Assembly: GCA_024278285.1 (NCBI GenBank) | Contig: JAJRTM010000091.1 | Coordinates: 1 to 7,674 of the forward strand | Reading direction: 5' to 3' | Origin: Planctomycetota bacterium | GTDB taxonomy: Bacteria; Planctomycetota; Planctomycetia; Planctomycetales; Planctomycetaceae | Length of the DNA stretch: 7,674 nt | In this document: positions 1 to 7,674 of the stretch, in pieces | How positions within the stretch are numbered: position 1 is the first letter of the stretch | How the letters are laid out: the number at the start of each line of letters is the position of its first letter | Made by a program: the position numbers and the translations under genes | The notes under the pieces: model-generated | Told to the model about the DNA's origin: nothing | Seen by the model: only the letters and a program-made list of their open reading frames with translations | Database searches by the model: none

Positions 1-191
1 GGACGGTTTCACCTGGCAGCCGAGCAGGAAGATGCACTTTTCGCATTGAAATTTAGTTCGTCATCCATTCTCGAACTTGAAAACAGGTAATCTGAAATGA
101 TTCCTCTGGCAATGAACATACATTAAAACAGAGGGTGCACATTGATATCAATATTGAGCCTTGCCTCAGCCTGCGTTCCTGATGAAAGAGG
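1..191. other. Left-edge spacer, possible 3' end of an off-window gene
   Basis: I cannot assign a gene here. At the extreme left, two plus-strand frames are open from the window edge: frame 1 to a TAA at 88-90 (29 codons) and frame 2 to a TGA at 47-49 (15 codons). Either could be the C-terminus of a gene that converges on the TPR gene, but neither gives a recognisable motif. One minus-strand frame from an ATG at 44-46 also runs off the edge. The rest is AT-rich spacer with two overlapping palindromes near 141-157 and no convincing hairpin-plus-T-tract terminator. Confidence 0.3.
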
Positions 192-1580
192 CTATTCTGC
201 CATCTTTTCCATACGAGCCAGAACGTCTTTGTAGTCGTAATCGATCGCCAGAATTTCGCCGTAATGGTCCTCGGCTTCTTCATTCTTTTTAGCTTGCTCG
301 TAAATACGTGCCAGGTAATAGTGAAGGTCTTTGAAGATGCCGGGATGATCTTCGGAAGATATTTTGGGGAGCGCTTTGATAAACTGTTTCTGTGCCAGTT
401 GGGCTTTATTATCCTGCAAGAAACATTTCCCTAAAGCAATCAGTGCTTCCACTTCAAGGCGGGGATCAAGGCTGGCCTGCTGGAATAATGGGATTGCATC
501 ACTCCAGCGTTTGAGTCTTTGATATCGCTTGGCAAGATCGAATTTCAATCGCTTATTTTGTGGATAACGCTCGGTTCGTTCTGCATAAATTTCAATCTCT
601 CGGTCAAGCAATTGACGGGCCAGTTTACCCGCTTGTTTTTTCAAGGCTTCATCATCTAATGAAGCGATTGCCATGTTGCGTGCATTCTCTACTTTTTTGG
701 CAAGTTGTTTCAGTTCAATATCTTCGATCATTTCTTTGATATTCTGATCGTCATCTGATAGCTCCAGGGCTTTTTGATAAGTTTCTTTCGCTTTTTCTAA
801 CTGCTCTTTCTCTTTGTAGAATTCTCCCAACTTCTGATGCAACTCGATACTGTCGGGGTCTTTTCGTATGGCGTGCAGCAAATCTTTTTCGGGGTCCATC
901 CCAGGTGCATCGGCTTGTTGATTTTTCGGATTTGTTCCAAGGCGTTTATTAACTTCGTGCGTAGGCATCACGTCACGAGTAGAACCGGCTTCGTCGTATC
1001 TTCCCACTTTACGAGCATCTTCAAATTGACACGCTGTTTCATTACTGCGTGCCTCCCCATCGTTCGGGTCAAGTTTATGGACCTTCTTCCAGACAACCGC
1101 AGCTTCTTTGAATTTTTCATCTGCCTGGAGTAGCTTGGCGAATTCTCGCTGCAGGTTAATATTATCCGGCTCTCCACCCGGACCAACCGCAACCTGATAA
1201 GCAAAGATCGCTACGGTGGTATGACCGCGCTGGTGACATGCTTTCCCCACGGCTGCATTCAGTCCCGCGTCCCAGGGGTTCAGCAATAATCCCTCTTCGG
1301 CTAATTTATCAACATCATCCCAGTTACTTTTCGATTTGGCTCGTGAAACTTTAGCACGAATCCGAACCAGTTTGGGGCGAGACATCATCCCGGCCCCCTT
1401 CATGTTATTATCGTACTTTTTGAATTCTGCTGTTCGCAGTGACTGCCTGTAAGCCAGATTATCGGGAACAAGCGTGACCGATTTATAAAACATATCGGTC
1501 GCGTAATCAAAATCTTCGTTATTGACTGCCTGCGCCCCTTTTTGCCAGCAAAGTTTAGCAATATCTTCTGCAGAACTCAT
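192..1580 (-). CDS. Tetratricopeptide-repeat (TPR) protein, cytoplasmic, function unknown
   Basis: A 462-residue protein built of helical TPR-like repeats, which normally act as protein-protein interaction scaffolds; no enzymatic domain is visible. Repeat-like helix pairs lie at about residues 11-44, 85-117, 139-173, 241-277 (the most canonical, with a YxKALEL-type second helix), 343-375, 376-405 and 416-450. A charged, probably coiled-coil stretch covers about 283-335, and a basic segment (about 61-85) separates the first two repeats. There is no signal peptide or membrane segment, so it is probably cytoplasmic. I chose the ATG at 1580. The reading frame stays open to a TTG at 1616, but that TTG has no ribosome site, whereas the ATG has a weak purine-rich AGAAAG eight bases upstream. 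It lies 138 bases downstream of ffh on the same strand, so co-transcription is possible. The specific role is unknown. Confidence 0.85.
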   Translation of the reverse strand: MSSAEDIAKLCWQKGAQAVNNEDFDYATDMFYKSVTLVPDNLAYRQSLRTAEFKKYDNNMKGAGMMSRPKLVRIRAKVSRAKSKSNWDDVDKLAEEGLLLNPWDAGLNAAVGKACHQRGHTTVAIFAYQVAVGPGGEPDNINLQREFAKLLQADEKFKEAAVVWKKVHKLDPNDGEARSNETACQFEDARKVGRYDEAGSTRDVMPTHEVNKRLGTNPKNQQADAPGMDPEKDLLHAIRKDPDSIELHQKLGEFYKEKEQLEKAKETYQKALELSDDDQNIKEMIEDIELKQLAKKVENARNMAIASLDDEALKKQAGKLARQLLDREIEIYAERTERYPQNKRLKFDLAKRYQRLKRWSDAIPLFQQASLDPRLEVEALIALGKCFLQDNKAQLAQKQFIKALPKISSEDHPGIFKDLHYYLARIYEQAKKNEEAEDHYGEILAIDYDYKDVLARMEKMAE

Positions 1581-1605
1581 GGTAATTACTTTCTGGTTAT
1601 GGTGA

Positions 1606-1710
1606 TCAACCAACAAATATGAATGATAAGTTGCGAATAATCAATTCCTGACAGCGATCTCCAAACCGATCATCACGTAGTATAAATTTGGCATCAATCA
1701 TGTCTGCCAT
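1606..1710 (-). CDS. Possible 34-codon small ORF between ffh and the TPR gene
   Basis: An ATG at 1708-1710, eight bases past the ffh stop, opens a 34-codon frame ending in TGA at 1606-1608. It almost fills the gap between ffh and the TPR start. The predicted peptide begins MADMIDAKFILRDD and has a hydrophobic end (LSFIFVG). No good Shine-Dalgarno sequence precedes it, although translational re-initiation after the ffh stop is conceivable. Its frame differs from that of the TPR gene, so it is not an N-terminal extension. A frame this short can easily arise by chance, and I list it only as a candidate. Confidence 0.15.
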   Translation of the reverse strand: MADMIDAKFILRDDRFGDRCQELIIRNLSFIFVG

Positions 1711-1718
1711 GCGTTCAA

Positions 1719-3194
<1,476 letters not shown>

Positions 3195-3244
3195 ATCTAT
3201 TTTGCCTGTTGTGTTCTGGGCAGATTCTTAACCGAAGAATGGGA

Positions 3245-3272
3245 ATTTTAGTCGAAATGGCATCAAAATCAA
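3245..3272 (-). promoter_or_regulatory. Candidate sigma-70-type promoter for ffh
   Basis: On the minus strand TTGATT (3272-3267) is followed after 16 bases by TAAAAT (3250-3245). These match the consensus boxes at four of six and five of six positions. Transcription would start near 3238 and give a leader of about 44 bases before the ffh ATG. This is a consensus match by eye, with no experimental support. Confidence 0.4.
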
Positions 3273-3415
3273 AGCGCGTAGGATGCCTCGTGATGCCCAA
3301 TCAAGCGAGATTGAGACTTTGCCACGCAATCCGAACTTGTTCGGCTTGCTCTTGTCATAAAAAGTTGTAGATTGGATGAAAACTTCTCGACTCGCTAAAA
3401 ATTTAGAGTAAAGTC

Positions 3416-3422
3416 AAAAAGG
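3416..3422 (+). promoter_or_regulatory. Ribosome binding site of leuC (decides start)
   Basis: The purine run AAAAAGG ends six bases before the ATG at 3429. An in-frame TTG directly in front of that ATG (3426) would leave only three bases of spacing, so the ATG is the better start. Confidence 0.5.
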
Positions 3423-3428
3423 TTATTG

Positions 3429-4850
3429 ATGAGCGACACACAAAATCTGTTCAATAAAGTATGGGATCTGCACACCGTCAGCACTTTGCCTTCCGGGCAA
3501 ACGCAACTATTTGTTGGTTTGCATCTGATTCACGAAGTCACTTCGCCGCAGGCTTTTGCGATGCTCCGCGAGCGTGGTTTGAAAGTGATGTACCCCGACC
3601 AAACCTGGGCAACGGTGGATCATATTGTGCCGACCGATAATCAGGCTCGCCCGTTTGCAGATGCGCTGGCAGAAGAAATGATGTCTGCCATCGAAAAAAA
3701 CTGTCGGGAATTCGGCGTGACATTGCTTGATCTCGATGACGACCGGCAAGGCATCGTTCACGTTGTTGGCCCCGAACAGGGTTTGACGCAGCCGGGGCAG
3801 ATCATCGTTTGTGGCGATTCACATACTTCCACACATGGCGCGTTTGGCGCAATCGCATTTGGCATCGGCACCTCTCAGGTCGCGGGAGTTCTTGCCACGC
3901 AAACATTGGCACTTGGCAGACCGAAAGTTCGTAAAATCGAAGTCACTGGCGAGTTAGCTCCCGGTGTTTATGCGAAAGATGTCACGCTGCACATCATCCG
4001 CAAGCTCGGCGTGAAGGGCGGTATCGGTTACGCCTACGAATATTCAGGAGAGGTTTTTGACCGCATGACGATGGAAGAACGGATGACCGTTTGCAACATG
4101 AGCATCGAAGGCGGCGCCCGTTGCGGTTACATCAACCCGGATCAAACAACCGTCGAATATTTACGCGGCAGACCGAACGCCCCGCAAGGCGAAGAATTCG
4201 AAAAGGGAGCGAAGTGGTGGCTCAGTCTGGCATCTGGTCCCGATGCAGAATATGACGATATCGTTACGTTCGATGCAGCCGATATCGAACCGACTGTCAC
4301 GTGGGGTATCAACCCCGAACAAGCCCTCGGCGTGAGTGAAAACATCCCCGATGCTGCTGACTACCCGCAAGAGGACCAAGCCGGAATTCGCGAAGCCTAC
4401 GAATACATGGACCTGCAACCGGGACAGTCGATTACCGGCGTGAAAGTTGATGTCACCTTCATCGGCTCCTGCACCAACGGACGCATTTCCGATCTCCGCG
4501 AAGCAGCCGCGATTGCCAAAGGGCGAAAAGTGGCAGAAGGTGTCAAAGCTCTCGTCGTTCCCGGTTCACAGCAGGTATTGAAGCAAGCGGTCGCAGAAGG
4601 GCTCGATAAAATCTTCGAAGAAGCCGGCTTCGAATGGCGAGCAGCCGGCTGTTCAATGTGCCTGGCAATGAACCCGGATAAACTGAAAGGACGCGAACTT
4701 TGCGCGTCATCCAGTAACCGAAACTTCAAAGGGAGGCAAGGCAGCCCGACCGGCCGCACCCTGTTAATGAGCCCCGCCATGGTGACCGCAGCCGCCATCA
4801 ACGGCTGCGTGAGTGATGTACGAGAAATGCTCGAACCGGTTGGAGTTTGA
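3429..4850 (+). CDS. leuC: 3-isopropylmalate dehydratase large subunit
   Basis: Together with LeuD it isomerises 2-isopropylmalate to 3-isopropylmalate through a dehydrated intermediate, the second step of leucine biosynthesis after LeuA, in the cytoplasm. This 473-residue protein is an aconitase-superfamily large subunit of the bacterial heterodimeric type (E. coli LeuC is 466). Visible signatures are the N-terminal [15 protein letters not shown] (about 63-69), [14 protein letters not shown] (about 128-141) and IGSCTNGR (about 345-352), followed by [11 protein letters not shown] (about 407-417). Cys348, Cys408 and Cys411 correspond to the three ligands of the catalytic 4Fe-4S cluster, and all are present. 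The conserved [11 protein letters not shown] loop follows. Numbering is from the ATG at 3429. leuD lies 110 bases downstream on the same strand. leuA and leuB are not in the window. Confidence 0.98.
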   Translation: MSDTQNLFNKVWDLHTVSTLPSGQTQLFVGLHLIHEVTSPQAFAMLRERGLKVMYPDQTWATVDHIVPTDNQARPFADALAEEMMSAIEKNCREFGVTLLDLDDDRQGIVHVVGPEQGLTQPGQIIVCGDSHTSTHGAFGAIAFGIGTSQVAGVLATQTLALGRPKVRKIEVTGELAPGVYAKDVTLHIIRKLGVKGGIGYAYEYSGEVFDRMTMEERMTVCNMSIEGGARCGYINPDQTTVEYLRGRPNAPQGEEFEKGAKWWLSLASGPDAEYDDIVTFDAADIEPTVTWGINPEQALGVSENIPDAADYPQEDQAGIREAYEYMDLQPGQSITGVKVDVTFIGSCTNGRISDLREAAAIAKGRKVAEGVKALVVPGSQQVLKQAVAEGLDKIFEEAGFEWRAAGCSMCLAMNPDKLKGRELCASSSNRNFKGRQGSPTGRTLLMSPAMVTAAAINGCVSDVREMLEPVGV

Positions 4851-4861
4851 ATGCAGTTTGA

Positions 4862-4935
4862 GTAGGTCAGGCTGTGCCTGACAAATTTATCTAAACATAG
4901 TGAAGCGAATCTCTGTCAGGTACAGCCTGACCTAC
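4862..4935. repeat. Nested palindromic repeat in the leuC-leuD gap
   Basis: Two 22-base arms, 4862-4883 and 4914-4935, are reverse complements with a single mismatch and are separated by a 30-base AT-rich centre. Each arm is also a hairpin by itself: GTCAGGC-TGT-GCCTGAC in the left arm (4866-4882) and a matching seven-base stem in the right arm (4915-4931, one G-U-type pair). The element can therefore fold as one long stem-loop or as two small ones. It holds no ORF. The compact, symmetrical form suggests a dispersed REP-like or MITE-like repeat, which is an inference because only one copy is visible. It starts 11 bases after the leuC stop. Confidence 0.8.
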
Positions 4936-4960
4936 AGTAATAAATCAAAGAGCAAAAATC

Positions 4961-5554
4961 ATGAATGAAATCAAACAGGTCTCAGGTAGTGGTGTTCCGT
5001 TGTTGTTGGATGATATCGATACCGACCGCATCATCCCGGCTCGTTTTTTGCGATGCGTCACCTTCGACGGACTTGGCGAATATGCGTTTGAAGATGATCG
5101 CGAGCAAGACCCGAATCATACGTTTAACAACGAGAAGTATCGCAGCGGTTCGGTGTTAATTGCAGGGCGTAACTTCGGCTGTGGTTCTTCGCGTGAACAT
5201 GCTCCGCAATCGCTAATCCGCTGGGGCATTAAGGCGATCATTGCAGAATCGTTTGCAGAAATATTTTTCGGCAACTGCACCGCACTCGGAACGCCAGTCG
5301 TCTGTGCCAGCAGGGACGATCTGGAAAAACTAACCAAGCTGGTTGAAGAAGATCCAAGCCGGGAAATTTCTGTTGATATCGAATCCAAAAAAGTAACCAG
5401 CGGCGATTTCGAATGCGACATCACCATCCTCGATTCTGCCCGAAACGCACTCCTTTCAGGACAGTGGGATTTCATGAACCTGCTCTTGGAAAACGAAGCA
5501 GCAACCCGGGAAGCATCACAGAAAATTCCGTATTTGAATCAATTTGCAACATAG
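4961..5554 (+). CDS. leuD: 3-isopropylmalate dehydratase small subunit
   Basis: This is the swivel-domain partner of LeuC in isopropylmalate isomerase; it closes over the iron-sulfur active site and contributes to substrate recognition. The 197-residue length fits the bacterial family (about 200). Family signatures are [14 protein letters not shown] (17-30), the [14 protein letters not shown] loop (69-82) and [10 protein letters not shown] (97-106), followed by a typical TPVV segment. The ATG at 4961 is preceded by a modest purine stretch, AAAGAG (4947-4952), with eight bases of spacing. It sits 110 bases after leuC on the same strand and is probably co-transcribed, but the palindromic element in the gap could alter the LeuC:LeuD ratio. 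No obvious intrinsic terminator follows the stop; a long inverted repeat begins 61 bases downstream. Confidence 0.97.
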   Translation: MNEIKQVSGSGVPLLLDDIDTDRIIPARFLRCVTFDGLGEYAFEDDREQDPNHTFNNEKYRSGSVLIAGRNFGCGSSREHAPQSLIRWGIKAIIAESFAEIFFGNCTALGTPVVCASRDDLEKLTKLVEEDPSREISVDIESKKVTSGDFECDITILDSARNALLSGQWDFMNLLLENEAATREASQKIPYLNQFAT

Positions 5555-5872
5555 CATCAGCAAAAAGATTACTGTCGTATCTTTGAGTGGTAGGAACTGT
5601 GCTGGCACCCTTAAATCGTTTAACGGCAAGCCGAAGGCGACTGTGCTGGTGGGCTGATCAATGTAGGCTTGCTGTTCAACGAAACAATATCAACCGCGAC
5701 AGGTAAACAGCGTTTTTGGTACTCTTGAGTCAAGCAGACCTGTTTACGCAGTCGCCTTCGGCTTGCCGTTAAACGAATTATCTGCCACTGCGCAAAATCA
5801 CCTCTGTAAATGTAAATCAGAAGATGCTCAGCCTACGGAAGCTGTGGATCTATTTTAGATATCGTAGCCTTT
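5555..5872. other. Non-coding spacer between convergent leuD and the thioredoxin-like gene
   Basis: I see no gene in these 318 bases. Most of the spacer is taken up by a long inverted repeat (5616-5776) listed separately. A ten-base direct repeat, ACTGTGCTGG, occurs at 5596-5605 and 5640-5649 and brackets most of the left arm. A shorter inverted pair, GTAAACAG/CTGTTTAC, lies at 5703-5710 and 5740-5747 inside the loop. GTAGGCT (5663-5669) and AGCCTAC (5830-5836) form another inverted pair. Since both flanking genes end here, the spacer must also contain any transcription stop signals. Confidence 0.7.
5616..5776. repeat. Long inverted repeat with perfect 28-bp arms
   Basis: Arms 5616-5643 and 5749-5776 are perfect reverse complements over 28 bases, around a 105-base centre with no ORF. 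The similarity continues imperfectly outwards to TGGCA (5603-5607) and TGCCA (5783-5787), with small indels. The arm core contains smaller overlapping dyads, CGGC-AA-GCCG (5624-5633) and GCC-GAA-GGC (5630-5638). In RNA this would form a very stable stem from either strand, so it might act as a two-way terminator for the convergent genes. No clear T-tract follows, and a dispersed repeat or MITE-like element fits as well or better. No transposase is present. Confidence 0.85.
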
Positions 5873-6466
5873 TTACTCTGCAGAAATCCCGGTGAAATAA
5901 TCTGGTTCTTTTCCCTGTTTCCATTTGATGTTGCAGCCGATGCTTGGCTTTTGTGAATCCTGCACTGGTTGCCCTGCGAGGACGGCATCACAGGCTGATT
6001 TCAAATCTTCTCCCGTAACATCGATTCCATTTCCGGGCCGGCTGTCATCGAACTGGCCCCGGTAAGCGAGTTTGTGATTCTGGTCGAACAGGAAAAAATC
6101 GGGAGTACATGCTGCCTGAAATGCTTGGGCAACACTCTGAGTTCCATCATACAAATACGGAAACGTCCACCCGGAATTTTTTGCCATTTCGACCATTTTA
6201 TCGGGACTGTCAGCCGGGTGTGTCGAAACATCGTTCGAACTGATCGCGATGACGGTCAATCCCTTTTCCTGATACTCTTTCCCGAACTGAGCCAGCGCCT
6301 GATCCAGATGGATAACAAACGGGCAATGATTACAGATAAACATTACCAGCACCGGCTGCCCCGCAGGCAGATCGGCTGAGGAAACTTGTTTTCCATCGAC
6401 ATTGGGAAGCGAAAATTCGGGAATGTCACTTCCCAAAGGGAGCATCGTTGAAGCAGTCATCACCAT
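5873..6466 (-). CDS. Thioredoxin-fold, peroxiredoxin-like protein
   Basis: A 197-residue thioredoxin-superfamily protein of the peroxiredoxin-like AhpC/TSA group, probably a cytoplasmic thiol reductase or peroxidase; its substrate is unknown. The N-terminal part LGSDIPEFSLPNVDG (11-25) is the usual peroxiredoxin-like entry strand. The redox motif CNHC is at 45-48 within MFICNHCPF, followed by AISSND (74-79). The cis-proline loop is CTPDFFLFD (120-128) with an extra Cys120. The C-terminal end carries SIGCNIKWK (176-184), typical of this subgroup, with Cys178. No signal peptide or lipobox is seen. The ATG at 6466 has a good AGGAG eight bases upstream; a second in-frame ATG two codons later is less well placed. 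It lies 121 bases downstream of the PBP gene on the same strand and converges with leuD. Confidence 0.9.
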   Translation of the reverse strand: MVMTASTMLPLGSDIPEFSLPNVDGKQVSSADLPAGQPVLVMFICNHCPFVIHLDQALAQFGKEYQEKGLTVIAISSNDVSTHPADSPDKMVEMAKNSGWTFPYLYDGTQSVAQAFQAACTPDFFLFDQNHKLAYRGQFDDSRPGNGIDVTGEDLKSACDAVLAGQPVQDSQKPSIGCNIKWKQGKEPDYFTGISAE

Positions 6467-6474
6467 AATACGTT

Positions 6475-6479
6475 CTCCT
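6475..6479 (-). promoter_or_regulatory. Ribosome binding site of the thioredoxin-like gene
   Basis: AGGAG on the minus strand, eight bases before the ATG at 6466. This is the clearest Shine-Dalgarno sequence in the window and supports the 197-residue start. Confidence 0.7.
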
Positions 6480-6587
6480 GATTGTTAGTCCTGTTTTCGA
6501 TAGTTTCTCTACACATCAGCGTAGAGTCCGGCTCCTAAGATAACTTAATTTCCTGTAAAACCAAACGTAGCTGAAGAGTTACCGCAA

Positions 6588-7674
<1,087 letters not shown>

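Larger units (their letters stand above)
3195..3428. promoter_or_regulatory. Divergent ffh/leuC intergenic region
   Basis: This 234-base spacer must carry the start signals of both ffh (minus) and leuC (plus). The better promoter candidate faces ffh and is listed separately. For leuC the possibilities are weak: TTGTCA (3352-3357) with GATGAA (3375-3380) at 17-base spacing, or TTGGAT (3372-3377) with TAAAAA (3396-3401) at 18. A small perfect dyad, CCGAAC-TT-GTTCGG (3331-3344), lies just upstream of the first candidate and could be an operator, although it could also be chance. I see no leucine-rich leader peptide, T-box or SRP RNA here. Confidence 0.45.

Noticed and set aside
1581..1616. TTG start giving a 12-residue longer TPR protein
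   Set aside because: No ribosome site precedes the TTG and the extra residues look non-coding; the ATG at 1580 is preferred.
3195..3428. SRP (4.5S-type) RNA gene beside ffh
   Set aside because: The spacer lacks the conserved GGAA-tetraloop hairpin with its asymmetric internal loop, and no long stem is present.
4397..4801. 134-codon minus-strand frame inside leuC
   Set aside because: Overlaps the iron-sulfur ligand region of LeuC, whose conservation explains the openness of the frame.
6507..6526. Hairpin CTCTAC/GTAGAG as terminator of the PBP gene
   Set aside because: Only six base pairs with an eight-base loop and no T-tract on the minus strand; too weak to call.

Overview
The window reads as ordinary chromosomal DNA of moderate GC from a free-living bacterium. 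The protein sequences (Ffh, a class B penicillin-binding protein, a peroxiredoxin-like thioredoxin-fold protein and a large soluble TPR protein), together with dispersed palindromic repeats between genes, look most like Planctomycetota (Gimesia/Rubinisphaera-like). That placement is pattern recognition without a database search and is only moderately secure.

Layout from left to right. Positions 1-191 hold no assignable gene. A TPR-repeat protein (192-1580, minus) lies downstream of and co-directional with ffh (1719-3194, minus), which encodes the SRP54-type GTPase of the signal recognition particle. A 234-base divergent spacer separates ffh from leuC (3429-4850, plus) and leuD (4961-5554, plus). 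These encode the two subunits of isopropylmalate isomerase in leucine biosynthesis. The leuC-leuD gap carries a compact nested-palindrome element. A 318-base spacer with a perfect 28-bp inverted repeat then separates leuD from a convergent thioredoxin-fold gene (5873-6466, minus). The window ends with the 3' part of a penicillin-binding transpeptidase gene (6588-7674, minus), whose start lies outside the window.

Functionally these are housekeeping genes: protein targeting (Ffh), amino-acid biosynthesis (LeuCD), thiol redox or peroxide chemistry (thioredoxin-like protein) and peptidoglycan cross-linking (PBP). I see no phage genes, transposase, CRISPR array, tRNA or rRNA. I do not see a new multi-gene system. 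The least explained material is non-coding: the two palindromic elements in the leuC-leuD and leuD-downstream gaps, and a possible 34-codon ORF between ffh and the TPR gene.
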